Source: Mycobacterium sp. KBS0706 | GTDB taxonomy: Bacteria > Pseudomonadota > Alphaproteobacteria > DSM-16000 > Inquilinaceae | Direction of reading: 5' to 3' | Length of the DNA stretch: 64,000 nt | Assembly: GCF_005938675.2 (NCBI RefSeq) | Contig: NZ_VCCH02000038.1 | Coordinates: 1 to 64,000, forward strand | Shown here: piece after piece, positions 17,904 through 27,517 of the stretch | Position numbering within the stretch: the stretch's first letter is position 1 | How the letters are laid out: each line of letters begins with the position of its first letter | Position numbers and translations under genes: made by a program | The notes under the pieces: model-generated | Database searches by the model: none | The model's input: the letters and a program-made list of their open reading frames with translations, nothing else | Told to the model about the DNA's origin: nothing

Positions 17904-19094
17904 TCACCGCTCCCTCAGCGCCATCTTGCGGTTGTAGATGTTCATGGCGATCGAGATCGACAGGCTGATGAACAGGTACACCGCCATGAAGATCGAGATC
18001 GCCTCGACCACCTGGCCGGTCTGGTTGCCGATGGTGTTGCCGATCGACACCAGGTCCGGATAGCCGATCACCACCGCCAGCGAGCTGTTCTTGGTGACGT
18101 TGAGATATTGGCTGGTCAGCGGTGGGATGATGGTGCGCAGTGCCTGCGGCAGCACGATGCGGCGCAGCGTGATGCCGGAATGCAGGCCGAGCGCGCGGGC
18201 CGCCTCGGTCTGGCCGTGCGACACCGCCAGGATGCCTCCGCGCACGATCTCGGCGATGAAGCCGGCGGTGTAGACCGTCAGGCCGATCACCATCGCCGCG
18301 AATTCCGGCGACAGCGTCCAGCCGCCCTGGAAGTTGAAGCCTTTCAGCTCCGGGATCTCGAAGGCCGCCGGCGCGCCGCCGGCCAGCCAGACCACCAGCG
18401 GCAGGCCGATGAACAGACCGAGCCCGACCCAGAAGCTGTGGAACTGCTGCCCGGTCGCGGCCTGGCGCTGCCGGGCCCAGCGGGCGATGACCCAGCCGAC
18501 GGCCAGCGCCACCAGCGCCGCGACCGCCATCCACAGGAAGATCGGGTTGCTCTCGACCGAGGGGACCTGGATGCCGCGATTGCTGATGAAGACGCCGGGC
18601 ACCGGATTCGCCGCCTGGCGCGGCGGCGGGGCGCTGACCCGGATCAGCCCGGCCCAGAGCAGCAGCTGCACGGTCAGCGGGATGTTGCGGACGAGGTCGA
18701 CATAGGCGGTGGCGAGCTTGGCCACGAGCCAGTTCGAGGACAGCTTGCTGACGCCGACCACCAGCCCCAGCAGGGTCGCCAGGATGATGCCGAGGATCGA
18801 GACCTGCAGCGTGTTCACCAGCCCGACCAGAAAGGCCCGGGCATAGGGATCGCTCGGCGAATAGGAGATCGGCGTCTCGGAGATGGCGAAGCCGGCTTCG
18901 CGCGAGAGGAAGCCGTAGCCCGTCTGGATGCCGCGAACCTCGCGGTTGTGAATCAGGTTGGAGACCAGGAACCAGCCGATTCCGACGACCACCAGCAGCA
19001 GCACAATCTGGTAGAAAATCGCCCGGAGTCTGGGGTCGTTGATTGCGGATCCACGGCGCACGGCAGTTCCTGCCGCGGCAACGTCCATGGTCAT
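17904..19094 (-). CDS. aapQ: General amino-acid ABC transporter permease, AapQ type
   Basis: A 396-residue permease with the Aap-type extended N-terminal half: a helix near 26-45, a periplasmic region with RGIQTGYGFLSREAGFAI, then further helices. The C-terminal HisM-like core carries the EAA loop LAVSHGQTEAARALGLHSG (about 292-310). GAGGTG lies 8 bases before the ATG. It pairs with AapM to form the membrane channel. Confidence 0.94.
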   Translation of the reverse strand: MTMDVAAAGTAVRRGSAINDPRLRAIFYQIVLLLVVVGIGWFLVSNLIHNREVRGIQTGYGFLSREAGFAISETPISYSPSDPYARAFLVGLVNTLQVSILGIILATLLGLVVGVSKLSSNWLVAKLATAYVDLVRNIPLTVQLLLWAGLIRVSAPPPRQAANPVPGVFISNRGIQVPSVESNPIFLWMAVAALVALAVGWVIARWARQRQAATGQQFHSFWVGLGLFIGLPLVVWLAGGAPAAFEIPELKGFNFQGGWTLSPEFAAMVIGLTVYTAGFIAEIVRGGILAVSHGQTEAARALGLHSGITLRRIVLPQALRTIIPPLTSQYLNVTKNSSLAVVIGYPDLVSIGNTIGNQTGQVVEAISIFMAVYLFISLSISIAMNIYNRKMALRER

Positions 19095-19163
19095 TGCGTC
19101 ACACCTCGCTCAAACCGCCCTGTCGCTTTTCTTGGCCCGAAGGATCCCAGGCCCCGAAACAAA

Positions 19164-19191
19164 GCCGCCGACCCGTTTCGGGGTCGGCGGC
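19164..19191 (-). other. Stem-loop between aapJ and aapQ
   Basis: A perfect 11-bp stem GCCGCCGACCC/GGGTCGGCGGC with a 6-nt loop lies 10 bp after the aapJ stop. On the minus strand it is followed by TTTGTTTC, a weak U-rich tract, so it could act as a partial terminator as well as an mRNA 3'-end stabiliser. Either would give more binding protein than permease. Confidence 0.7.
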
Positions 19192-19201
19192 ATCGTCCTC
19201 G

Positions 19202-20230
19202 TTACCGGATCGGGGGCGCGTATTGCAGGCCGCCCTGGGTCCACAGCGCGTTCAGGCCGCGCTTGAGGCCCAGCGGGGTCTTCTCGCCGACATTGCGCTC
19301 GAACATCTCGCCGTAATTGCCGACCTGCTTGATGGCGTTGTAGGCCCAGGTCTCCGGCAGGCCGAGCGCCTCGCCCATGCCCGGGGTCTTGCCCAGCAGG
19401 CGCTGGATCGTCGGGTCCGGCGAATCGCCGAAGCTGTCGATGTTGGCGCTGGTGACGCCGCTCTCCTCGGCCTGGACCTGGGCGAAGAACACCCAGCGGG
19501 TGATGTCGGCCCACTGGTCGTCGCCCTGGCGCACGCTGATCGCCAGCGGCTCCTTGGAGATGATCTCCGGCAGGATGATGTAGTCGTCCGGCTTCGGCGC
19601 CTTGGCGGCACGGGTGCCGGCCAGGCCCGAGGCGTCGGTGGTGTAGGCGTCGCAGCGGCCGGAGAAGAAGGCGGCCTCGACATCCTCCAGCTTCTCGATC
19701 ACGACCGGCTTGAAGTCCAGCTTGTTGGCGCGGAACCAGTCGGTCAGGTTCAGCTCGGTGGTGGTGCCGGGCTGGACGCAGATGGTGGCGCCGTTCAGCT
19801 CCTTGGCGCTCGACACGCCGAGGGACTTGTTCACCATGAAGCCCTGGCCGTCATAGAAGTTGGTGGCCGTGAAGGTCAGGCCCAGCGAGGTGTCGCGCGA
19901 CAGCGAATAGGTGGTGTTGCGGGCCAGCACGTCGATTTCGCCCGACTGCAGCGCGGTGAAGCGCACCTGGGCGTTGAGCGGGGTGAACTTGACCTTCTCG
20001 GAATCGCCGAACACCGCCGCGGCCAGGGCGCGGCAGGTGTCGACGTCGATGCCGGTCCACTTGCCCTGGCTGTCCGCCAGGGCGAAGCCGGCCAGGCTGG
20101 TGTTGACGCCGCATTGGATGAAGCCGCGTTGCTTGACCGCATCGAACGTGGCGCCGGCCTGGGCCGAGGCGGTGAAGCCCGCCATGGCGACGACCGCAGC
20201 CCCCGCTGCCAGCAGAGTACGAACCTTCAT
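19202..20230 (-). CDS. aapJ: General amino-acid ABC transporter substrate-binding protein, AapJ type
   Basis: A 342-residue periplasmic binding protein of family 3. The signal peptide is MKVRTLLAAGAAVVAMAGFT then ASAQA|GATF. The mature part begins FDAVKQRGFIQCGVNTSLAGF and contains GKWTGIDVDTCRALAAAVFG (about 60-79) and FFSGRCDAYTTDASGLA. Both are typical of AapJ/BztA. GGGGAGG precedes the chosen ATG; the frame extends 21 codons upstream without a ribosome site. First gene of aapJQMP. Confidence 0.95.
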   Translation of the reverse strand: MKVRTLLAAGAAVVAMAGFTASAQAGATFDAVKQRGFIQCGVNTSLAGFALADSQGKWTGIDVDTCRALAAAVFGDSEKVKFTPLNAQVRFTALQSGEIDVLARNTTYSLSRDTSLGLTFTATNFYDGQGFMVNKSLGVSSAKELNGATICVQPGTTTELNLTDWFRANKLDFKPVVIEKLEDVEAAFFSGRCDAYTTDASGLAGTRAAKAPKPDDYIILPEIISKEPLAISVRQGDDQWADITRWVFFAQVQAEESGVTSANIDSFGDSPDPTIQRLLGKTPGMGEALGLPETWAYNAIKQVGNYGEMFERNVGEKTPLGLKRGLNALWTQGGLQYAPPIR

Positions 20231-20550
20231 GAAACCTCCCCTTTTTACCCCGGCCTTCGCCGGGGCGAAACCGCAAGATCGTCCCGGCAGCACGCCGCCG
20301 GGGGAGGGTCATTTAATGGAACATTATGGATGAATGCACGGCTTTTTTTGGTTCGCCGCGGCTGTGCCACCGTTGAAGTACCGTTGAAATACGGTATTTC
20401 AGTCAAGCGGTCGGCGAGCCGCGTGCTTCCGGAGTAATCATCCGACCATTCCTCGCGCAGAGGTTGGTCGTTCTTGCGGCAGCGGCCGGAGCTCGACCGA
20501 ATGTATCGCGACAATCGGCAAGTAGAGCGCGGCCGGTCGACTTCCGGCCG
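20231..20550 (-). promoter_or_regulatory. Upstream region of the aap operon
   Basis: 320 bp between aapJ and the nucleoside hydrolase. The central part (20310-20410) is AT-rich, with CCGTTGAA repeated twice (20370 and 20381) and a perfect 8-1-8 inverted repeat at 20385-20401. No small ORF stands out. Confidence 0.5.
20385..20401. promoter_or_regulatory. Inverted repeat TGAAATAC-G-GTATTTCA upstream of aapJ
   Basis: A perfect 17-bp inverted repeat with a single central base, about 155 bp before the aapJ start. It overlaps the second copy of a CCGTTGAA direct repeat. A regulator-binding site for amino-acid or nitrogen control is plausible but not shown. Confidence 0.5.
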
Positions 20551-21492
20551 TCAGCGCAGCAGCCCGTCGAGGAAGCCGCCGACCACCCGGTCGCGGTCGA
20601 TCCGGGTCGCCACCCGGACCGCGGGCCGCGCCGCCGCCCCCTGTTCCTCGGGAACACCGCGGCGGTCAGCCAGGGTCATGCCGCGGGTCAGGTCGCCGCT
20701 CAGCTCGACCCGGACCGGCCAGTCGGTGTAGTCGGCGAGGCCGGGGTCGAGCAGCAGCATCGCCGCCGCCAGGTCGTGCAGGGCGCAGCCGCGGATGCCG
20801 TAGCGGCCGTGATAGAAGCCGACATAATGCTGCAGGATCGACCAGGCGAAGCGCCCGCGCGGCCGGGAATCGGCCTCGATCCGCGCCAGCTCGGCCTCGC
20901 CCAGCCAGGCGGTCATGGTGACGTCGAGCCCGACCAGCGTGACCGGCCAGGACGCGGCGAACACCGCCTCCGCCGCCTCCGGGTCGTGGAAGATGTTGGC
21001 CTCGGCCGCGGCGGTGATGTTGCCGGGCACGGTCACCGCGCCGCCCATCACCACCACCCGGTCGACCAGCTTCGGCAGATCCGGCTCGAGATGCAGCGCC
21101 AGCGCCAGGTTGGTCAGCGGACCGGTGGCCAGGAGGGACAAGGTGCCCGGCTCCGCCCGCGCCAGGTGGACCAGCTGCTCGGCCGCGGTCTCGGCCGCGA
21201 AGGGCCGCAGCGGCGCCGTCGGCCCGTGGCCGCCGAGGCCGTCATCGCCATGGACATGGCCGCTGATGCTGACCGGCTGGGCCAGCGGCGCCGCCGCCCC
21301 GACCGCGACCGGGACATGGCCGAGCCCGACCAGGTCGAAGACATGCTGGGCGTTGGCTGCGGCGGTCTCGGCATGGGCGTTGCCATGGACGCTGCCCAGC
21401 GCCGCCACCTCCACCCCCGGCCGGTCGGCCAGCCAGAGGATCGCCAGCGCATCGTCGATGCCGACGTCGCAATCGAGGATGATCTTCGGCAT
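20551..21492 (-). CDS. Nucleoside hydrolase (inosine-uridine preferring type)
   Basis: A 313-residue N-ribohydrolase that splits nucleosides into base and ribose. The calcium-binding N-terminal motif DCDVGIDDA (D7, D9, D13, D14) is intact. Further motifs are GNAHAETAAANA, the LATGPLTNLA loop and VVMGGAVTVPGN (about 148-159). The ATG at 21492 has AAAGGA at 8 bases; a TTG two codons upstream is the only alternative. It stands alone downstream of the aap promoter region. A ribose-salvage pair lies about 20 kb away at 41-42.4 kb. Confidence 0.92.
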   Translation of the reverse strand: MPKIILDCDVGIDDALAILWLADRPGVEVAALGSVHGNAHAETAAANAQHVFDLVGLGHVPVAVGAAAPLAQPVSISGHVHGDDGLGGHGPTAPLRPFAAETAAEQLVHLARAEPGTLSLLATGPLTNLALALHLEPDLPKLVDRVVVMGGAVTVPGNITAAAEANIFHDPEAAEAVFAASWPVTLVGLDVTMTAWLGEAELARIEADSRPRGRFAWSILQHYVGFYHGRYGIRGCALHDLAAAMLLLDPGLADYTDWPVRVELSGDLTRGMTLADRRGVPEEQGAAARPAVRVATRIDRDRVVGGFLDGLLR

Positions 21493-21619
21493 CGGCAAGT
21501 CCTTTCGTGTCGCCCGGCCCGACCATAGCGCGGCCGGGCGCGGCGCAAAACGCCGCTGGATGCCGGGGGGGGCTCCGTGCCACTCTCCCCGCCCCTGCCC
21601 TGCCGACGCGCTGGAGACG

Positions 21620-21817
21620 ATGCCGACGCCGCAAGCCCATCCCTGGCTCGAACCCCTCTGGGTCCGGCTGCTGATCGTCGTCTTCCTGATCGCCGCGCTG
21701 GCCGCCGAGTTCCTGTGGCTGGGCGACCGGCTGTGGCTGGTCCTGTGGGGCGCAGCCCTGGTCTATGCGATCTGGGATTTTTTCCTGCGCGGGGTGTATG
21801 GCAAGCCAAAGGCGTGA
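21620..21817 (+). CDS. Small two-helix membrane protein
   Basis: A 65-residue protein with two closely spaced hydrophobic segments, roughly residues 14-30 and 34-55, and a basic C-terminal tail (GVYGKPKA). The N-terminal HPWLEPLWVRLLIVV and the short W-rich second helix resemble small DUF3329-type proteins of alphaproteobacteria; that assignment is tentative. GGAG lies 5 bases before the ATG. Divergent from the nucleoside hydrolase. Confidence 0.65.
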   Translation: MPTPQAHPWLEPLWVRLLIVVFLIAALAAEFLWLGDRLWLVLWGAALVYAIWDFFLRGVYGKPKA

Positions 21818-21865
21818 CGGAGGGTCATCGCCTTTGCAGCCGGCAGGCTCAGCATTACGGGCAGA

Positions 21866-21998
21866 GATAACTTCAATCTGTTATCCCGGGCGCGGCGCAG
21901 CACGAAGTGGTGCGCTACAGACCGGGATCTGTCTCGGACTGTGAGAGATCCCATGTCTGCACAGCGGCACTGCGCGCCGCAGCGCGCACGGGATGACG
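21866..21998. repeat. Palindromic intergenic repeat region
   Basis: It begins with GATAAC-N8-GTTATC (21866-21885). A G+C-rich imperfect palindrome of the form found in extragenic repeats of alphaproteobacteria follows, with related blocks GGCGCAGCACGAAGTGGTGCG (21894 onward) and TGCGCGCCGCAGCGCGCA (21971 onward) framed by CCCGGG and CGGGATGACG. It differs in sequence from the element at 12521. Confidence 0.5.
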
Positions 21999-22013
21999 AC
22001 GGGCAATGAAGTG

Positions 22014-22168
22014 TCACTCGGCATCCGCCGCGGACTGCGCGGCATGGTAAGCCCGCAATCGGCGGAAGACGTCGCGGGCCGGCACGCTGGCGCGCGGATC
22101 GGCGAAAGCCTTCTCGACTTTCTCCTTCAGCGGTTCGCTGATGGTTTTCTCTGTCCGATCAGGCGCCA

Positions 22169-22169
<1 letters not shown>
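22014..22169 (-). CDS. 51-residue ORF coupled to the sugar ABC ATPase gene
   Basis: Its ATG overlaps the stop of the upstream ATPase by one base (TGATG), which favours translational coupling. AAGGGCAG gives a usable ribosome site. The product begins MAPDRTEKTISEPLKEKVEK and continues AFADPRASVPARDVFRRLRA, ending in an alanine-rich tail. It is charged, helical-looking and soluble. The segment ADPRxSVPAxxVFxRLRA resembles the C-terminal part of ParD/RelB-like antitoxins and plasmid stability determinants. No toxin gene follows and the DNA-binding N-terminal half is missing. Function unknown. Confidence 0.6.
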
Positions 22170-23242
<1,073 letters not shown>

Positions 23243-23274
23243 GATGTCCTTGGGTCTCTGAGCTTCGGCGGGCG

Positions 23275-23303
23275 CCGCCCCGCCGCTATGCGCGGCGGGG
23301 CGG
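23275..23303 (-). other. Stem-loop 3' of the sugar-binding protein gene
   Basis: A perfect 12-bp G+C stem (23275-23286 with 23292-23303, 5-nt loop) lies 7 bp after the binding-protein stop and 32 bp before the ATPase start. No T-run follows. It resembles the stem-loops after the binding-protein genes in the other two ABC operons here. Confidence 0.7.
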
Positions 23304-23310
23304 GTCCGGT

Positions 23311-24771
23311 CTACTTCTTCAGGGGCGGCAGGCCCATCGAGGCGCGATAGGCGGCGAGCTGGGTGTCGCGGCCGAACTCGTCGGTCAGCTTGTTCCACTC
23401 CTGAGCGATCGTATCGAGCGCCTGCTGCGGCGAGGTCTCGCCCGCCAGCGCCTTGGACAGCTCGATCTCCAGCACCTCGGTGTAGGAGAAATAGCCGGGG
23501 ATGCGCATGTCGAGGGCCACGTTCTTGGCCTCGAGGCTGCCGCGCTGTGCCGCCAGGTACTCGTCCGCCTCCTCCTTGGTCATCTTCGCGAGCCAGCGGT
23601 CGGGCGCGAAATGGCTGAGGCGGTAGGGGTTGACGCCGGAGCCGCCGGTCACCGTGGCGATGCCGCTGTTTTCCGGGTTCGAGACCCATTCGACGTAGTT
23701 CCAGGCGGCCTCGACATTCTTGCCGGCCGAGGGCACCGCCGCCTGCCAGCCGCCGAAGGCCATGAAGGGCGAGAACACCGGCTGGTCGAACTTCTCCCAG
23801 GCCTTGGTCTTGTGGTTCCAGATCTCGGTCGACCCCGGGGTCAGGGCCGAGCCGACATGGCCGGCGACCTTGCTCTGGTCCTTGTCGGAGGCGATCACGC
23901 CGGTGTCACCCCAGTCGAAATTCATCGCCACCTGACCGCCGGAGAAGGCGGTGCGGATGTCGCCGGAGGAGAAGTTCAGCGCGCCGGGCGGCGAGAACTT
24001 CACCGACTTGATGTAGTCCTCCAGCGCCTTGGCCCAGCCGGGGTTGTTGACCTGGGCGTCCATGGTCTCCGGGTCGAAGAACATGCTGCCCGGGTTCTGC
24101 GGGTCGTTGGTGTAGCTGGCGGCATGGGTGAAGAAGAACCAGAACTGCTGGCCGCCGCGGCGGAACGCCTCCGCCGTGCCCCACAGCTTCTGGTCGGGCC
24201 GGGTGAAGAACTCGGCGATGTCGTAATATTCCTTCCAGGTCTTCGGCGGGGCCAGGTCGTAGCCGTACTTGGCCTTGAACGCCGTCTTCTCCTTCGGGTC
24301 GTCGAACAGATCCTTGCGGTAGGACAGGGTGTGGAGGTCGCCGTCGATGGTCTGCGACAGGTGCTTGCCGTCCCACACCATCAGCCGGTCGCGATAGACC
24401 GGGGCGATGTCCTCCCAATCCTTGCCCTGGCGCACCGAGTCCGGCATCTCCGACAGATAGGGCGAGAAGTCCGGCATCCAGGCCGGGGCGAAGGTGATGA
24501 CGTCGAAGGTGGATTCGCCCGCCGTCATCGCGGTCAGGTATTTCGGGTACAGCTCGCCGAACGGGAATTCGACGACATTGACCTTGCCGCAGGTCTTCTG
24601 CTCCCAGGTCTTGGCCGCCATCTGCAGTGCCAGAGCGATGAACGGCCCGGTCTGCGACCCCGCGGTCAGGGTCACGCCGGAATAGTCCGGGTCGCAGGCC
24701 GCGGCGGCGGGGCCTTGCAGCGCCGCGGTGAGCGCGAGCGCGCCTGCGGCGGCGAGAAGCATGGTCTTCAT
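23311..24771 (-). CDS. Sugar ABC transporter substrate-binding protein
   Basis: A 486-residue periplasmic solute-binding protein of family 1 (maltose/glycerol-phosphate type). The signal peptide MKTMLLAAAGALALTAALQG ends near AAAA|CDPD. The mature part contains GELYPKYLTAMTAGESTFDV and the ligand-domain features AAVPSAGKNVEAAWNYVEWV (about 370-389). AGGGAGGA precedes the ATG. At 486 residues it is longer than the usual 400-440, close to binding proteins for oligosaccharides or polyols. Third gene of the operon, after the permeases; gene order is permease-permease-binding protein-ATPase. Confidence 0.92.
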   Translation of the reverse strand: MKTMLLAAAGALALTAALQGPAAAACDPDYSGVTLTAGSQTGPFIALALQMAAKTWEQKTCGKVNVVEFPFGELYPKYLTAMTAGESTFDVITFAPAWMPDFSPYLSEMPDSVRQGKDWEDIAPVYRDRLMVWDGKHLSQTIDGDLHTLSYRKDLFDDPKEKTAFKAKYGYDLAPPKTWKEYYDIAEFFTRPDQKLWGTAEAFRRGGQQFWFFFTHAASYTNDPQNPGSMFFDPETMDAQVNNPGWAKALEDYIKSVKFSPPGALNFSSGDIRTAFSGGQVAMNFDWGDTGVIASDKDQSKVAGHVGSALTPGSTEIWNHKTKAWEKFDQPVFSPFMAFGGWQAAVPSAGKNVEAAWNYVEWVSNPENSGIATVTGGSGVNPYRLSHFAPDRWLAKMTKEEADEYLAAQRGSLEAKNVALDMRIPGYFSYTEVLEIELSKALAGETSPQQALDTIAQEWNKLTDEFGRDTQLAAYRASMGLPPLKK

Positions 24772-24794
24772 TGTTGTTCCTCCCTGTGTCGCGA

Positions 24795-25823
24795 TCATCG
24801 GATGCTGCCCAGCAGCAGGCCTGATCGCATCAGCCTGGCCAGGAGAATCGCCATCACCATCATCGGCCCGATCGAGATCATGGCCGCGACCGAGATCGCC
24901 CACCATTCGTCGCCGCGGTAGGAGTTCTGCCCCGACAGCATGATCGGCAGCGTCTGCCAGCTGCCGGCGGTCAGCAGCAGCGAGAACAGGAACTCGTTCC
25001 AGACGAAGCTGAGCGTGATCATCGAGGTGGCGATCAGCCCGGGCCGCGCCATCGGCAGCACGATCTCGAGGAAGATGCGGAAGCGCGGCACGTCGTCGAC
25101 CAGCGCCGCCTCCTCGATCTCGACCGGCAGCGCCTGGAAGAAGTCGCGCATCAGCCAGACCACGATCGGCAGCGAGAACGCCGTGTAGCACAGCGTCATG
25201 CCCCAGAAGCTGTCGAGCAGGGGCAGCCCGGCCTTGCCGATCTCGGAATACAGCAGGTAGAGGGCGAAGGCGGTGACGATCGGCGGGAACATGCGCTGGC
25301 TGACGAACCAGAACACGACGTCGTCATTGCCCAGCACCGGGCCCGGCAGGCGCAGACGGTTGAGCAGGATCGACACTGCCAGCGCCGCCACCAGTGCGCC
25401 GCCCAGCGCCGGCACGCGCCTCAGCCCCAGGACGCTCGCCAGCAGCAGGAAGCCGCCGATCGCGACCACGGCGAAGGCCACCCCGGCCAGCAGCCGGACC
25501 TGGAACGGGAAGCGCACCAGCGCATAGGCCGCCATCGAGCCCAGCGCCACCGACAGCGCCGTCGCCGCCAGGCCGATCAGGGTGGAGTTGACGAAGGGCG
25601 TGATGAAGTTGCCGCGGACGCCCGTCAACGCGTCGATCCAGGCCTGCAGCGTCGGCTCGAAGTCGATCCAGGGCAGATAGGTCGGCCCGCCGCTGACCGC
25701 GACCGGCGGCTTGAACGAGGTGATCAGCGTCCAGTAGATCGGGAACAGCGTCACCACGAACCAGCCCAGGCACAGCAGGAAGACCAGGCCGCGCTTCATG
25801 CCGCCGCGCTGGAGATCCCTCAT
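24795..25823 (-). CDS. Sugar ABC transporter permease, MalG type, with extra helices
   Basis: A 342-residue permease. The N-terminal helix (about 10-32), PIYWTLITSFK and the C-terminal coupling loop (EIEEAALVDDVPRFRIFLEI, about 247-266) identify the MalG/UgpE type. Between the usual second and third helices there is an additional stretch of about 60 residues (roughly 108-165) forming two hydrophobic segments, followed by DDVVFWFVSQRMFPP. The protein is accordingly longer than the usual 275-300. The ATG overlaps the upstream permease stop (ATGA); a second ATG eight codons on is possible. Confidence 0.9.
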   Translation of the reverse strand: MRDLQRGGMKRGLVFLLCLGWFVVTLFPIYWTLITSFKPPVAVSGGPTYLPWIDFEPTLQAWIDALTGVRGNFITPFVNSTLIGLAATALSVALGSMAAYALVRFPFQVRLLAGVAFAVVAIGGFLLLASVLGLRRVPALGGALVAALAVSILLNRLRLPGPVLGNDDVVFWFVSQRMFPPIVTAFALYLLYSEIGKAGLPLLDSFWGMTLCYTAFSLPIVVWLMRDFFQALPVEIEEAALVDDVPRFRIFLEIVLPMARPGLIATSMITLSFVWNEFLFSLLLTAGSWQTLPIMLSGQNSYRGDEWWAISVAAMISIGPMMVMAILLARLMRSGLLLGSIR

Positions 25824-26689
25824 CGCTGCTTCTCCAGATGCGGCTTGAGGATCGCCAGATAGATCGTGCCGAAGACCACGATCACGATCAGGAACAGGAA
25901 GCTCAGCGCCGAGGTGTAGCCCAGGTTGAACTTCTTGAACCCCTCCTGATAGGCGAACAGGGTCAGGGTCTCGGTCGACACGCCCGGGCCTCCGCCGGTC
26001 AGGACGAAGACCGTGTCGATGATCTTGAAGCCCTCGATGATGCGGATGAACACGACCGCGGCCGAGATCGGCAGCAGCATCGGGAAGGTGATGCCCCAGA
26101 ATTGCTGCCAGGCGCTGGCGTTCTCCAGCTGCGCCGCCTCGTAGACGTCCTGCGGCAGGCTCTGCAGCCCGGCCAGCATCATCAGGATGACGAAGGGCGT
26201 CCACTGCCAGACCTCGACCGCGATGATGGTGCCCAGCGCCCAGGTCGCGTCGGTCAGGAACGGCAGGTTCGGCAGGCCGAACCAGGTGAACAGGTCGTTG
26301 ATCGGGCCGACGGTCGAATGGAACAGCATGCGCCCGACCAGGGACACGGCGATCGGCGCCATCAGCATCGGCAGCAGGAAGCCGACGCGGAACAGACGTT
26401 CGCCCGGAATCTTGCTATGCAGCGCCAGCGCGACGGCGAAGCCGAGCACGTACTGCACCGAGACCGAGATGAAGACGACAGTCGCGGTGGTCTGCACGGT
26501 GGCCCAGAAGCGCGGGTTGGCGAGCAGCGAGGCGTAGTTGTCGAGCCCGACGAAGCGCGGCGGCAGCGGCGGCACCAGCCGCATGCTCTGGAAGCTGATC
26601 GTCAGCGAGTAGATGAGGGGAAAGATGCCGACCAGCAGCACGACCAGAAAAGCCGGCCAGATGAAGGCGTGCTTGATCGGCTCCCGCAA
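25820..26689 (-). CDS. Sugar ABC transporter permease, MalF/UgpA type (TTG start)
   Basis: A 289-residue six-helix permease with the EAA loop SLPQDVYEAAQLENASAWQQ (about 180-199) and the C-terminal ILKPHLEK. No ATG or GTG in this frame lies near the expected N-terminus. A TTG at 26689 is preceded by GGGGGAGG at 8 bases and gives the start MREPIKHAFIWPAF, just before the first helix, as in homologues. First gene of the operon; the promoter is in the 114 bp shared with the divergent HAD gene. Confidence 0.9.
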   Translation of the reverse strand: MREPIKHAFIWPAFLVVLLVGIFPLIYSLTISFQSMRLVPPLPPRFVGLDNYASLLANPRFWATVQTTATVVFISVSVQYVLGFAVALALHSKIPGERLFRVGFLLPMLMAPIAVSLVGRMLFHSTVGPINDLFTWFGLPNLPFLTDATWALGTIIAVEVWQWTPFVILMMLAGLQSLPQDVYEAAQLENASAWQQFWGITFPMLLPISAAVVFIRIIEGFKIIDTVFVLTGGGPGVSTETLTLFAYQEGFKKFNLGYTSALSFLFLIVIVVFGTIYLAILKPHLEKQR

Positions 26690-26803
26690 CGTCCGTACCT
26701 CCCCCGTCGCCGCGCTGCTGTCGCGCGGCGTCTTTGCTTTGTCGTACGTTATGGTGACTCGCCCCGCCGGCGCAACCGGCGGAACCGGATGGAGAAGGAT
26801 GTG

Positions 26804-27517
26804 ATGGACACCGTCGACCCCGTGCGGAATGCCGCGCCCGCCCCCTCGGCCGGCGGCATCGCGGCGGTGATCTTCGATTGCGACGGGGTGCTGGTCGACA
26901 GCGAGTTCATCGCCTGCCGGGCGGTGGCCGGGCTGATCGCGCATTACGAACCGCAGGCGCCGGTCGAGGAGCTGGTGGAGCAGCTGGTCGGCACGCCGGA
27001 CCTGCACATCGTGCGCCAGGTGGCGGCGCGCTTCGGCACGGTGTTCCCGGAGGATATCGGCCCGCGCATGGCGCAGGTGATCGACGATGCGCTGGCGCTC
27101 AGCCTCGACGCCATCCCCGGCGTGCAGGCGGCGCTGGCGGCCTTAAGCCTGCCGATGGCGGTGGCCTCGAACAGCCATGCCGCCCGGGTCCGCCGCTCGC
27201 TCGAGATCGCCGGCCTGACCGGGCTGTTCGGCGCGCATGTCTATACGCCGGAAGCGGTGGCGCGGCCGAAGCCGGCGCCGGACCTGTATCTCCACGCCGC
27301 CGCGCAGCTCGGCGCCGACCCCGGGCGCTGCCTGGTGATCGAGGACAGCGTCCCCGGCACCACCGCGGGCGTCGCCGCCGGCATGACCGTGATCGGCTTC
27401 CTCGGCGGGCGCCACATCCGCGACGGCCATGCCGACCGGCTGCGCGCCGCCGGCGCCCGGCTGATCTGCCCGCATATGGACGATCTGGCCGGGCTGGTGG
27501 CGGGGCTGCGGAGCTAG
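26804..27517 (+). CDS. HAD-superfamily sugar/polyol phosphatase-like hydrolase
   Basis: A 237-residue haloacid-dehalogenase-family phosphatase. Motif I is FDCDGVLVDSE (D25, D27), motif II VASNSHAAR, motif III KPAPDLYLHAA and motif IV VIEDSVPGTTAG. The helical cap between motifs I and II fits the beta-phosphoglucomutase/YqaB/GS1-like group. GAGAAGGA precedes the ATG; an ATG five codons upstream is the alternative. Divergent from the sugar ABC operon with a 114-bp shared promoter region, so dephosphorylation of a related sugar or polyol phosphate is a reasonable inference. Converges with rnk with a 4-bp overlap. Confidence 0.88.
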   Translation: MDTVDPVRNAAPAPSAGGIAAVIFDCDGVLVDSEFIACRAVAGLIAHYEPQAPVEELVEQLVGTPDLHIVRQVAARFGTVFPEDIGPRMAQVIDDALALSLDAIPGVQAALAALSLPMAVASNSHAARVRRSLEIAGLTGLFGAHVYTPEAVARPKPAPDLYLHAAAQLGADPGRCLVIEDSVPGTTAGVAAGMTVIGFLGGRHIRDGHADRLRAAGARLICPHMDDLAGLVAGLRS

